Shown here in pieces: positions 18,372 to 27,135 of a stretch of 64,000 bases of DNA. Location: NCBI GenBank assembly GCA_946885735.1, contig CAMPGW010000003.1:10078-74077 (forward strand), given 5' to 3'. Under the pieces are notes generated by a model that was not told the origin of the DNA, searched no databases, and saw only the letters and a list, made by a program, of their open reading frames with translations. How positions within the stretch are numbered: the stretch's first letter is position 1; each line of letters begins with the position of its first letter. Source of the DNA: an uncultured Gammaproteobacteria bacterium. Lineage in GTDB: Bacteria; Pseudomonadota; Gammaproteobacteria; Xanthomonadales; Xanthomonadaceae. Position numbers and translations under genes: made by a program.

Positions 18372-18396
18372 CAAAACCCCGTTCCGCGGGGTTTTG
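18372..18396 (+). terminator. Hairpin behind tRNA-Gly (possible terminator or processing signal)
   Basis: caaaacccc and ggggttttg form a 9-bp stem (10 with the inner G-C) around a loop of about 7 nt. There is no T-run after the stem, only the T's within its 3' arm, so termination strength is unclear. A second short palindrome (tcccgat/atcggga, 18409-18424) follows. Two more tRNA genes lie downstream, so it may separate or help process the transcripts. Confidence 0.45.
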
Positions 18397-18477
18397 TCTT
18401 GTAAGGGGTCCCGATCCATCGGGATCCGGTTTATCCGGGTGCCGCCCAGTGCGGTAAGCTTCCCCCCGGACGTCACC

Positions 18478-18551
18478 GGCCAGGTGGCAGAGTGGTCATG
18501 CAGCGGCCTGCAAAGCCGCGTACGCCGGTTCAATTCCGACCCTGGCCTCCA
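18478..18551 (+). tRNA. tRNA-Cys (GCA)
   Basis: 74 nt including CCA. GGCCAGG pairs with CCTGGCC, followed by discriminator T and CCA. The anticodon loop CTGCAAA gives GCA. T-loop GTTCAATTC is canonical. Second tRNA of the cluster. Confidence 0.95.
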
Positions 18552-18603
18552 TCCCTTCCGTCCCGTCCGACGCGAGCGACCCGTCGGGGATTCGCGCGCA
18601 CCC

Positions 18604-18690
18604 GCCCGGGTGGCGAAACTGGTAGACGCATGGGACTTAAAATCCCCCGGCCGCAAGGCCATGTGGGTTCGATCCCCACCCCGGGCACCA
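18604..18690 (+). tRNA. tRNA-Leu (UAA)
   Basis: 87 nt including CCA with the long variable arm of class II tRNAs (CCCGGCCGCAAGGCCATGTG). GCCCGGG pairs with CCCGGGC, discriminator A, CCA. The anticodon loop CTTAAAA gives TAA. Third tRNA of the cluster. Confidence 0.95.
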
Positions 18691-18764
18691 CGGCGATCCG
18701 ATCCTTCGCCCTTCGATGAAGAGTCCGTAGCCGCGTCGTTCCGCGTCTGCAATTGACGCTGCGT

Positions 18765-18779
18765 GTCGCATTGTGCGAC
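18765..18779. promoter_or_regulatory. Short palindrome upstream of the secreted-protein gene
   Basis: gtcgca and tgcgac form a perfect 6-bp inverted repeat with a 3-bp spacer, 135 bp before the start of the next gene and within a 223-bp spacer after tRNA-Leu. It could be an operator half-site pair. No convincing -35/-10 pair was recognised in the spacer. Confidence 0.22.
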
Positions 18780-18913
18780 TGCGTTGCCACGCAGTTCGCG
18801 ATGGCGTGACAAGCCTACTAGCACGATGGTGCAGGCCTACCATTGGAAGGCAGCGACCGCTTGTTAGCATCGCTCAGCCGCCGGGGGGCGGTTCAATAGC
18901 AAGGGGTTTCACG

Positions 18914-20113
18914 ATGCGCAACATCCGTACCACGGCCAGCCTGCTGGCCATCGCCTGCCTGGGCTTCAGCGGCGCCGCCATGGCGCAGTCGCCCAACGGC
19001 TTCGCTTCGATCATCCACGTTCCGGTGGTGGTGCAGTCGGGGTCCTACTCCAGCACGATCTTCGTTCACAACCCGAACGGTTCGGCCATCGACGTGCAGT
19101 TCAACTACACCGGTTCGGCGAGCACCACCAGCGCCGGGCCGCTCGATTGTGGCTTGCGCTCGATTCCCGCCGGCTCCACGTCCGCATTCAACTTCTCGTC
19201 GATCTGTGCACTGACCGGTCCGAACAACTTCGGCAGCATGCGCATCCACGAGACCTCGCCGATCAATCGGCCGATCGCCGTGTACAGCCGCGTCGAGAGC
19301 CCGGTCGCCGCCAACGGTTTCTCGGTCGAGGGTTTCCCGATCGGTGGCTTCGCCAACGACCAGGACGCCAGCGTGGTGCTCGGCCTCAAGCACTCCTTCG
19401 TCGCTCCCGGCTACCAGAGCAACTGCTTCGTCGGCTCGATCGGCGAGCCGGTCAGCGTGGACGTGGCGCTGTTCAACGCCGAGAACACGCAAATCGGCAC
19501 GACCCAGACCATCGCGGTACCGGCGGGCGGCCTGCACCGCATGCTCGACGTGTTTGCTGCCTCCGGCGTGCCGGCCGGCGAACAGTCCAATGTGCGCGCG
19601 GTGTTCCACCAGAGCCCGACCCAGGTGGGCAACCCGTCGTTCTCGGCCTTCTGCACGGTGCAGAACAACACGACCTTCGATGCCGATTTCCGCATCGCCA
19701 AGGCGGTCTTCCCGGATGACCTCGGCCACCAGTACACCTCCACGGTGAACAAGGACGCCCTCGGCAACAACGTGGAGATCCCGGCCGGCGGCAAGGTCGT
19801 GTTCGCCAGCTTCGCCAAGCACCCGGACTACCTGAGCTGCCGCGTCATCGGCGACGGTGCGCCGAACGCCGAGCTGCGCATCCTCGATCCGTCCGGCAAC
19901 GTGGTGGCGGGCGGCGACAACATCGCCGACACCGGCGAGTTCTTCACCGGCGAGAAGTCCACGGTGGCCAACGGCACCAACGGCATCTGGCGCATCGAAG
20001 TCGGTGCGCGCGACGGCGCCGGCATCCCCGCGGCGAACTTCAACCTGCAGTGCCGCAGCGGCAACGGCGCCTCCAAGCCCTTGGTGGTGGCCTCGCTGGC
20101 CGACGACTTCTGA
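18914..20113 (+). CDS. Secreted protein of unknown function
   Basis: 399 residues beginning with a clear Sec signal peptide (MRNIRTTASLLAIACLGFSG, cleavage likely after AMA at ~24). The mature part is rich in Gly, Ser, Asn and Thr and predicted to be beta-stranded, with several cysteines (DCGL, SSICALTG, SNCFVG, FCTVQ, LSCRVIG, LQCRSG) that could form disulfides in the periplasm or outside. No catalytic motif was recognised. AAGGGG stands 7 nt before the ATG. It is a single-gene unit with its own terminator; the GC-rich, regular codon use gives no hint of recent transfer. Confidence 0.75.
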   Translation: MRNIRTTASLLAIACLGFSGAAMAQSPNGFASIIHVPVVVQSGSYSSTIFVHNPNGSAIDVQFNYTGSASTTSAGPLDCGLRSIPAGSTSAFNFSSICALTGPNNFGSMRIHETSPINRPIAVYSRVESPVAANGFSVEGFPIGGFANDQDASVVLGLKHSFVAPGYQSNCFVGSIGEPVSVDVALFNAENTQIGTTQTIAVPAGGLHRMLDVFAASGVPAGEQSNVRAVFHQSPTQVGNPSFSAFCTVQNNTTFDADFRIAKAVFPDDLGHQYTSTVNKDALGNNVEIPAGGKVVFASFAKHPDYLSCRVIGDGAPNAELRILDPSGNVVAGGDNIADTGEFFTGEKSTVANGTNGIWRIEVGARDGAGIPAANFNLQCRSGNGASKPLVVASLADDF

Positions 20114-20167
20114 GTCCGGCGGCAACGCGTCGCCCTTGTCGGGGCGACGTGCTTGCGGTGACACTAG

Positions 20168-20197
20168 GGCCGCGCAGGTTCGCCTGCGCGGCCTTTT
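20168..20197 (+). terminator. Rho-independent terminator
   Basis: ggccgcgcagg, loop ttcg, cctgcgcggcc: an 11-bp GC-rich stem with a stable tetraloop followed by TTTT. It lies 54 bp after the secreted-protein gene and 18 bp before the next start, and should end that transcript. Confidence 0.85.
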
Positions 20198-20214
20198 CAT
20201 TGCCTGGAGTCGGC

Positions 20215-20727
20215 GTGGCCAGATCGTGGCGTGGGTGGTGGGTCCCGGTGCTGGTGCTGGCCTTGTTGGCGGCCTGGTGGTGGCGCGACGGGCCGGGCGC
20301 CGCAGCGGAGGATCCGCCCGCTCCGGAGGCCGTCCCCGCCGTGCACGCGGATCCAGCGAACCGTCCTTCGATTGGCCCGGCACAGACGCCCGTCCTGCCC
20401 GGCGGATACGTCGGGCCGGATCCGTCCAGCCTCTCGCCCGCCGAACGCGATGCGCTTCGCGACGCGGAGGTGGAGCGCAGCGCGGCCGCGCCGCCGCCCG
20501 CGACCTTCAAGGACATCGACGGACGGCGGAAGGCGTTCCGCTATCCGGACCCCGTGGCCGCGGAATCCGCCGAGCGCACGCGCCAGGCGCGACGCGAGCA
20601 GCTGATGCGCGAGCTGGAGGCCGATCCGGCACGCTTCGCGCGCACCCATGGGCTCTCGCTCAAGCAGGTGCAGTGGATCGTGGACGGCGAAACCGACTTT
20701 CCCGACCGCTTGCTCGAAGCCCGCTGA
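20215..20727 (+). CDS. Small single-span membrane protein, function unknown
   Basis: 170 residues from a GTG with GGAG 6 nt upstream. One membrane segment at ~8-25 (WVPVLVLALLAAWWW) is followed by a Pro/Ala-rich stretch and a charged, probably helical C-terminal part (ARREQLMRELEADPARFA and LSLKQVQWIVDGETDF). It looks like a periplasmic protein anchored by its N-terminus. The stop overlaps the start of the next gene (TGATG), so it may act with the FMN enzyme. No family was recognised. Confidence 0.7.
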   Translation: MARSWRGWWVPVLVLALLAAWWWRDGPGAAAEDPPAPEAVPAVHADPANRPSIGPAQTPVLPGGYVGPDPSSLSPAERDALRDAEVERSAAAPPPATFKDIDGRRKAFRYPDPVAAESAERTRQARREQLMRELEADPARFARTHGLSLKQVQWIVDGETDFPDRLLEAR

Positions 20728-22358
20728 TGCCGCCGGTCCGGTACTGGCCATTCCTCGCGAGCCTGCTGCTCGCGCTGGCTTCGCTGGTTGGCCTGGTGTT
20801 CGATCGCCACTGGATCTGGCCTGCGCTGGCGTTTGGCGTGCTGGCGGCGGTGGGCATCGCCGACCTGCTGCAGCCGAGCCAGACCCTGCGCCGCAACTAT
20901 CCCTTGCTCGCGCACCTGCGCTACTTCCTCGAGAGTGTCGGCCCGGAAATCCGCCAGTACTTCATCGAGTCCGACAACGACGAACGGCCGTTCTCGCGCG
21001 CGCAGCGCTCCATCGTCTACCAGCGCGCCAAGCACGTGCTCGACAAGCGACCCTTCGGCACCCAGCTCGACGTCTACGCGGAGCGCTACGAGTGGATCAA
21101 CCATTCGTTGCTGCCGACCTCGCCGCCGTCCCATGACTTCCGCGTACTGGTGGGCGAGGGCAGCGCGCAGCCGTACTCGGCGAGCGTGTTCAACATCTCT
21201 GCGATGAGCTTCGGTTCGCTCTCGGCCAATGCCATCCGCGCGCTCAACGAGGGCGCGCGGCGCGGCAACTTCTACCACGACACCGGCGAAGGCTCGATCT
21301 CGCAGTACCACCGCGAGAACGGGGGCGACCTGGTGTGGGAAATCGGCTCGGGCTACTTCGGCTGCCGTGACGCCGACGGCCACTTCGACGAGGCGCGTTT
21401 CGCCGCGAATGCGAATTCGCCGCAGGTGAAGATGATCGAGGTGAAGCTTTCGCAGGGCGCCAAGCCCGGGCACGGCGGCGTGCTGCCCGCGGCCAAGGTG
21501 ACGCCGGAGATCGCCGCGGCCCGCGGCGTGCCGCTGGGGGTGGACTGCAATTCGCCGGCGCGGCACTCGGCCTTCGACACGCCGGTGGGCCTGCTCCAGT
21601 TCGTGGATCGCCTGCGTCGGCTGTCGGGTGGCAAGCCGACGGGCTTCAAGCTGGCGATCGGCCATCCCTGGGAATGGTTCGCGATCGCCAAGGCCATGCA
21701 GGAGACGGGACTGTTGCCCGACTTCATCGTCGTGGACGGCGGCGAGGGCGGCACCGGCGCGGCGCCGCTGGAGTTCACCGACCATGTCGGCGCGCCGCTG
21801 CGCGAGGCCCTGTTGCTGGTCCACAACACCCTGGTCGGGCTGTCGCTTCGACACCGGATACGGATCGGCGCGGCCGGCAAGATCATCACCGCCTTCGACA
21901 TGGCGCGGGCCATGGCGCTCGGGGCCGACTGGTGCAACGCGGCGCGCGGTTACATGTTCGCGCTCGGCTGCATCCAGTCCATGAGCTGCCACACCGACCG
22001 CTGCCCGACCGGCGTGGCGACGCAGGATCCGTCGCGGCAGCGTGCGCTCGTACCCGCCGACAAGGCCGAGCGCGTGCAGCGCTTCCACGACAACACCCTG
22101 GCCGCCCTGCGGGAATTGATTGCCGCCGCAGGACTGGACCATCCCGGGCAGCTGGGTCCCGAGCACATCATCCGGCGCGTGTCGGCGACCGAGGTGCGCT
22201 CGCTTTCGGTCCTCCTGCGCTTCATGCAGCCGGGCGAACTGCTGGCCGGCGAGACCCCCGCCCATCCCGTGTTCGAGGCGTTCTGGGCCGATGCGCGCAG
22301 CGACTCATTTCGTGCGCCAGAGCGCGTCATGGCCATGCGGGGCACCAAGATCCGCTGA
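20727..22358 (+). CDS. FMN-binding glutamate-synthase-like protein (GltB domain)
   Basis: 543 residues. Two N-terminal membrane segments (~5-45) precede a GltS-type TIM barrel: FNISAMSFGSLSANAIRALN, GEGGTGAAPLEF (FMN phosphate site) and the cysteine cluster CIQSMSCHTDRC (C-x5-C-x4-C) that binds a 3Fe-4S cluster in glutamate synthase. It lacks the amidotransferase domain, as is normal for this stand-alone, membrane-anchored subgroup, whose physiological reaction is unproven. The start is the ATG overlapping the previous stop. Confidence 0.85.
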   Translation: MPPVRYWPFLASLLLALASLVGLVFDRHWIWPALAFGVLAAVGIADLLQPSQTLRRNYPLLAHLRYFLESVGPEIRQYFIESDNDERPFSRAQRSIVYQRAKHVLDKRPFGTQLDVYAERYEWINHSLLPTSPPSHDFRVLVGEGSAQPYSASVFNISAMSFGSLSANAIRALNEGARRGNFYHDTGEGSISQYHRENGGDLVWEIGSGYFGCRDADGHFDEARFAANANSPQVKMIEVKLSQGAKPGHGGVLPAAKVTPEIAAARGVPLGVDCNSPARHSAFDTPVGLLQFVDRLRRLSGGKPTGFKLAIGHPWEWFAIAKAMQETGLLPDFIVVDGGEGGTGAAPLEFTDHVGAPLREALLLVHNTLVGLSLRHRIRIGAAGKIITAFDMARAMALGADWCNAARGYMFALGCIQSMSCHTDRCPTGVATQDPSRQRALVPADKAERVQRFHDNTLAALRELIAAAGLDHPGQLGPEHIIRRVSATEVRSLSVLLRFMQPGELLAGETPAHPVFEAFWADARSDSFRAPERVMAMRGTKIR

Positions 22359-22432
22359 GAGCGGCGTGATTCTGTGACCGTCCCGGCTTTCCGCGCGCCT
22401 TGCCGCCACGGCAAAAGGCGTAGTATTTCCGG

Positions 22433-25400
22433 GTGCGTTGGTGCACCGGCACGTGGGCGGGGCAGGGTCTGGATACCACCGGGGAAGCCATTCCGGGAAG
22501 CGACAGCATCCGGCAGGCGCCGCCGCGCCGGCTTTGGCAGTCGCTGCCCGACGGTTTGCTGGTGATCGACACGTCCAGCCGGATCCGATACGCCAATCCG
22601 GCGCTTGCCGCGCTGTTCGGACATGCCGAAGGCAGCCTGCTCGGCCAGCCGCTGTCGCTGCTGCAGCCGGAGCGCTTGCGATTGCCGCACGCCGAGGGCC
22701 TGGCCCACTACACGCGCACCGGGCGTCGGCGCCTGGAATGGTCGCCGGTGGAGGCGGTCGGACTGCACGCCGACGGCCACGAATTCCCGATCCAGATCAC
22801 GCTCTTCGACGTCGAGGACGCAGGGGAGCGGCTGCTGGGAGGCCTGGTGCGCGCCGAGGGCGGGCGGGCGTCGGCGATGCAGGCCGCCTTGCACCGCATC
22901 TCCGAAGCCGCCCATGCCGAGCCCGACCTGCCGGGACTGTTCCGCAAGATCCACACGATCGTGTCGGACCTCATGCCGGCGCGCAATTTCTTCGTCGCCC
23001 TTCACGACCCCGAGTCGGACATCGTCAGCTTTCCCTACTGGATGGACGAATTCGATCCGGTCCCTGAGCCCAGGCCCCTGGCCGAGCGCCGCGGCCTGAC
23101 CGACGTCGTGCTGCGTACGGGCGAGCCCTTGCTGCTTTCGCCGGAGATGGGCGATTCCCGCGACGTGCTCGGCGATGCGGCGGACCTGGTCGGTACCGAC
23201 GGCGTGGACTGGCTCGGCATCCCGCTAAAGACTGCGCGCGGCACCATCGGCGTGTTGACCGTGCAGAGCTACTCGGGCGAGTTGCGTTACACCGACCGCC
23301 ACAAGCAGCTGTTGCAGTTCGTTTCCGACCAGGTGGCCTCGGCGATCGAGCGCAAGCAGGCGCAACAGTACCTCGAGCTGAGCGAGGAGCGCTTCCGCAG
23401 CGTATTCGACCAGAGCCCGATCATGATCTGCCTGCTGAGCTTCCCGGAAGGGCAGTTCCAGGAGATGAATGCCGCGGCGGTCGAGGGATTTGGCTGGCAG
23501 CGCGAGGAAATCCTCGGCAAGACGTCCACTGACCTGAACGTGTGGGTGGATCTCGACGACCGCAGGCGCTACCTCGAGATGTTGCTGGGGCAGGGCGGCG
23601 TCAGGAACTTCGAGACCAGGATGCGCCGCCGCAACGGCGAGATATTCACCGTGCTCTACAGCGGCAGCCTGGTACAGCTGGGCGACCGCACTTACAGCCT
23701 GAATTCGATCCAGGACATCGACGAGCGCAAGCGCGCCGAGGCTCGACTGCTCGAGAGCGAGCAGCAATTCAGGAGCGCGTTCGACCACAGCACGATCGGC
23801 ATGGCGCTGGTCGCGCGCGACGGCCGCTTCCTGAAAGTGAATTCCTGCCTCTGCGCCCTGGTGGGTTACGGCGAGGACGAACTCCTGGCCAGGACCTTCC
23901 AGGACATCACCCATCCCGACGACCTGGCGCAGGACCTGGCGCTGCTGTCGCAGCTCGAATCGGGCGCGATTCCCAGCTATTCGATGGAGAAGCGCTACCT
24001 GCACCGGGAAGGAGGCACCGTGCTGGCACGCCTGGTGGTCGCCCTGGTCCGCGACAACGCCGGCAAGCCCAGGCACTTCATCTCGCAGGTCGAGGACATC
24101 ACCGAGCGGCGGCGCGCCGAGGAGTGGCAGCGCCATTACGGCGACATGCTGAAGATGATCACGGCCGAGGCCGCGCTCCCGGACGTGCTCGATTCGCTGG
24201 CGCGCTTCGCCGAGCGCCAGTCCGAGGGACTGCTGTGCTCGATCCTGCTGCTTTCGGCCGACGGAAAGCGTCTGGTGCATGGCTCGGGTCCGAGCCTGCC
24301 GACCTTCTACACGGCCGCGCTCGACGGCACCGAGATCGGCCCCGAGGTGGGGACCTGCGGCGTTGCGGCGTACAACGCGAAGCCGAGCATCGCCGAGGAC
24401 ATCCGCACGCATCCCAACTGGGTGCCCTGGCGACCGCTGGCCGACCGGGCCGGGCTGCGCGCCTGCTGGTCGCATCCGATCCTTTCTTCGGACGGCCGCG
24501 TGCTGGGCACCTTCGCCGTCTACCGCGCAGTGCCCGGCGCACCGCGGCCCGCCGAGATCGAGCTGATCGAGCGCTCGGCCGGACTGGCGGCGATCGCGCT
24601 CGAGCGCGCGCGCCACCACGAGGAGCGGCGGCTGGCGAAGGTGGTCTTCGAGCAGAGCCTGGAAGGCATCATGGTCACCGACCTCGACAACCGGGTGCTC
24701 ATGGTCAACCGCGCCTTCGAGCAGCTCACCGGCTGGAGCGGCCTCGAGCTGGCGGGCAAGCAACCGGTCATCGTCGATCCCGCGCGCGAGGACGCCCCGT
24801 TGCGCGATGCGCGCACCGAGGCCGTGGCGACGCTGGGTCGCTGGTCGGGCGAGGTGTGGGGCCGCAAGAAGTCGGGCGAGTCGTATCCCCTGGCGTTGTC
24901 GGTGGCGAGCGTGTCCGATGCGAGCGGCGCGCGCAGCCACACCATCAGCATCCTGTCCGACGTCAGTGACCAGAAGATCCAGGCCGCGCGGATCGAACAG
25001 CTGGCCTTCTACGACTCGCTCACCGGCTTGCCCAACCGGGCGCTGTTCCTCGACCGGCTCGAGCAGACGCTGGGCAACTGCCGGCGCCACGGCAGCCATG
25101 GCGCGATCCTGTTCCTGGACCTGGATCGCTTCAAGGAAATCAACGACAGCCTCGGCCACGCGGTCGGCGACCTCGCGCTGGCGGAAGTCGCGCGGCGCTT
25201 CCAGAGCGCCTCGCGCAAGGAAGAGACGCTGGCGCGTCTGGGCGGCGACGAATTCGTGCTGATCGCCGAGGGCGCCGACCACCAGACCGCGGTGCGCATC
25301 GCCAGCCGCCTGCAGCGCGTGCTGGTCGAGCCGCTGGACCTGATGGGGCAGCCCTACAGCGTCGGCGCCAGCATCGGCATCGCCTTCTACCCTGCCGACG

Positions 25401-26302
25401 GCCAGACCTCCGAGGACCTGATCAAGCGCACCGATATCGCGATGTACCAGGCCAAGGCCAGCGGCGGCGGATACCGGCTCTACCAGGCGGAGATGGGCGT
25501 CGAGCTCGAGAAGCGCCTGGCGATCGCGAAGAAGCTCGGCCATGCCATGGACGCAGGCGAACTCCGGCTGCATTACCAGCCGCAGATCGACCTTGCCAGC
25601 GGCCGCGTCATCGGCGCCGAGGCGCTACTGCGCTGGACCGACCCGGTGCTGGGCTTCGTGAGTCCCGCCGACTTCATCCCCATCGCGGAGGAGCGCGGCA
25701 TGATGGGCCCGCTGGGCGACTGGGTGCTGCGCGAGGCTTGTCGCCAGGTCAACGAATGGGCGGATGCGGGCTTGCGGCTGGATGGCCGCCTGGCGATCAA
25801 CGTCTCGGCGGTGCAGATGGAGGACCCCGACATCGTCGGCCGCCTGCTCGAGATCGTCCACGAAGCGGGACTGGATCCGGATCGCTTCGAACTCGAGCTC
25901 ACCGAGTCGAGCATGATGGCCGACCCGGAGCGCGCGGTGGAAGTCATGGAACTGCTCAGCGCGGCGGGCTTCGGCCTCGGCATCGACGACTTCGGCACCG
26001 GTTATTCCTCGCTGGCCTACCTCAAGCGTTTCGCCGCCGACCAGATCAAGATCGACATCAGCTTCGTGCGCAACATGCTCACCGACGCCGACGACCACAC
26101 CATCGTCACCACCATCATCGCGATGGCGCGCAGCCTGGGCCTGAAGACCACCGCCGAGGGCGTCGAGGAGCGCGGGCAGGCCGAGGCGCTGCTCTCGCTG
26201 GGCTGCGATTTCGCGCAGGGCTACCATTTTGGCCGGCCCGAGGCGCCGCAGGCCTTCATGGAGCGCTGGCTCGTGGCCGACGCGAAGCCCGTCCGCGGTT
26301 GA
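22433..26302 (+). CDS. PAS/GAF sensor with GGDEF and EAL domains (cyclic-di-GMP metabolism)
   Basis: 1289 residues, no membrane segment seen. Order by motif: PAS (~37-135), GAF (~150-293), PAS (~319-425), PAS (~440-560), GAF (~566-726), PAS (~738-855), GGDEF (~868-1030; LARLGGDEF at ~937) and EAL (~1040-1285; GAEALLRW at ~1061, ELTES, DDFGTGYSSL, KIDISFV). Both catalytic signatures are intact, so it could make and degrade c-di-GMP. The I-site before GGDEF reads RKEE instead of RxxD. The GTG start is weakly supported (no clear ribosome binding site), but no better start precedes the first PAS domain. Confidence 0.88.
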   Translation: MRWCTGTWAGQGLDTTGEAIPGSDSIRQAPPRRLWQSLPDGLLVIDTSSRIRYANPALAALFGHAEGSLLGQPLSLLQPERLRLPHAEGLAHYTRTGRRRLEWSPVEAVGLHADGHEFPIQITLFDVEDAGERLLGGLVRAEGGRASAMQAALHRISEAAHAEPDLPGLFRKIHTIVSDLMPARNFFVALHDPESDIVSFPYWMDEFDPVPEPRPLAERRGLTDVVLRTGEPLLLSPEMGDSRDVLGDAADLVGTDGVDWLGIPLKTARGTIGVLTVQSYSGELRYTDRHKQLLQFVSDQVASAIERKQAQQYLELSEERFRSVFDQSPIMICLLSFPEGQFQEMNAAAVEGFGWQREEILGKTSTDLNVWVDLDDRRRYLEMLLGQGGVRNFETRMRRRNGEIFTVLYSGSLVQLGDRTYSLNSIQDIDERKRAEARLLESEQQFRSAFDHSTIGMALVARDGRFLKVNSCLCALVGYGEDELLARTFQDITHPDDLAQDLALLSQLESGAIPSYSMEKRYLHREGGTVLARLVVALVRDNAGKPRHFISQVEDITERRRAEEWQRHYGDMLKMITAEAALPDVLDSLARFAERQSEGLLCSILLLSADGKRLVHGSGPSLPTFYTAALDGTEIGPEVGTCGVAAYNAKPSIAEDIRTHPNWVPWRPLADRAGLRACWSHPILSSDGRVLGTFAVYRAVPGAPRPAEIELIERSAGLAAIALERARHHEERRLAKVVFEQSLEGIMVTDLDNRVLMVNRAFEQLTGWSGLELAGKQPVIVDPAREDAPLRDARTEAVATLGRWSGEVWGRKKSGESYPLALSVASVSDASGARSHTISILSDVSDQKIQAARIEQLAFYDSLTGLPNRALFLDRLEQTLGNCRRHGSHGAILFLDLDRFKEINDSLGHAVGDLALAEVARRFQSASRKEETLARLGGDEFVLIAEGADHQTAVRIASRLQRVLVEPLDLMGQPYSVGASIGIAFYPADGQTSEDLIKRTDIAMYQAKASGGGYRLYQAEMGVELEKRLAIAKKLGHAMDAGELRLHYQPQIDLASGRVIGAEALLRWTDPVLGFVSPADFIPIAEERGMMGPLGDWVLREACRQVNEWADAGLRLDGRLAINVSAVQMEDPDIVGRLLEIVHEAGLDPDRFELELTESSMMADPERAVEVMELLSAAGFGLGIDDFGTGYSSLAYLKRFAADQIKIDISFVRNMLTDADDHTIVTTIIAMARSLGLKTTAEGVEERGQAEALLSLGCDFAQGYHFGRPEAPQAFMERWLVADAKPVRG

Positions 26303-26340
26303 CCACCCCGGCCGCCCTCCGTAGAATTCCGCCACTCTCC

Positions 26341-26415
26341 GGGCGGTTAGCTCAGCGGTAGAGCACTGCTTTCACACGGCAGGGGTCACAGGTTCAAGCC
26401 CTGTACCGCCCACCA
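26341..26415 (+). tRNA. tRNA-Val (CAC)
   Basis: 75 nt including CCA. GGGCGGT pairs with ACCGCCC, discriminator A, CCA. The anticodon stem CTGCT/GGCAG encloses loop TTCACAC, giving anticodon CAC. T-loop GTTCAAGCC is canonical. Confidence 0.95.
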
Positions 26416-26426
26416 CATCGCGAACG

Positions 26427-26450
26427 AACGGGCGCTCCGGCGCCCGTTTC
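26427..26450 (+). terminator. Rho-independent terminator behind tRNA-Val
   Basis: aacgggcgc, loop tccg, gcgcccgtt followed by T: a 9-bp stem starting 12 bp after the tRNA. The T-run is short but the stem is strong. Confidence 0.7.
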
Positions 26451-26468
26451 GCCGTGGGCGGCCGAGGC

Positions 26469-26801
26469 TCAGTTGCGGGGAGAGGCTGTCCGCGGGGTGA
26501 CGCGGGCGCGCGGACGCTGCGGAAGCGGCGGTACTTCGTCCCCCGGCTCGGCGCCCACGAAACGCGCCAGGTAGGTGATCAGCGACATCCGGCCGACCGG
26601 CGCATCGTCGCTGGGATACAGCGCCTGGGCTTCGCCTGCGCAGGGATCGGTGTGCACCAGCACGACGCGGTGGAGGGTGCCCTCCGGCATGCGACCGGGA
26701 TAGACGACGCTGCCCTCGCGGCCGGACACGATCGGCCGCTCGCAGATGCCGCACCGCAAGGTGGGCTCGGCATGGCCTGCTTTGCATGTGATCAGCAGCA
26801 T
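26469..26801 (-). CDS. Small protein with a possible zinc-binding cysteine motif
   Basis: 110 residues. The N-terminus MLLITCKAGHAEPTLRCGIC has spaced Cys/His residues (C-x3-H and C-x2-C) that could bind zinc; the remainder (VVYPGRMPEGTLHRVVLVH, YLARFVGAEPGDEVP) has no recognised motif. The ATG at 26801 is preceded by GGAGAACG, a plausible ribosome binding site. It faces the tRNA-Val terminator. The function is unknown and the call rests on start quality and non-random composition. Confidence 0.5.
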   Translation of the reverse strand: MLLITCKAGHAEPTLRCGICERPIVSGREGSVVYPGRMPEGTLHRVVLVHTDPCAGEAQALYPSDDAPVGRMSLITYLARFVGAEPGDEVPPLPQRPRARVTPRTASPRN

Positions 26802-27135
26802 CGTTCTCCGGCCACCACTCACCCACAGTCCACCGTGACGACGACGCCGCGCTGGCGGCGCGAAGGGCAGGGCACCCGTGGACTCTGCGGGGGGCGCAGC
26901 CCTTTCCGTGAGGTCCGGGAACGCCCACGGGCGCCACTGCCGACGCAGTATGTGCGTGCTCCCATAAACGATTCGGTAATGTGCGGTTCAATGCGCGTTA
27001 ACTCCCGCCTCGATTGCAGGCGGCAGTATCCGGCGCGAAGCGGCAGTACGCGGCACGCGCACGCGAACCAGCCCCAACCGTAGGTGACTACGGCATGTCC
27101 CGTGCCCTGCCGAGGCGGCGTTGGCTAGGGCAACC
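26802..27135. other. 334-bp spacer before the phosphopantetheinyl transferase gene
   Basis: No gene with support was found here. The stretch around 26965-27000 is the least GC-rich part (cataaacgattcggtaatg) and could hold a promoter for either neighbour. The 9-mer gcggcagta occurs twice (27020 and 27041). Nothing more specific can be claimed. Confidence 0.5.
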
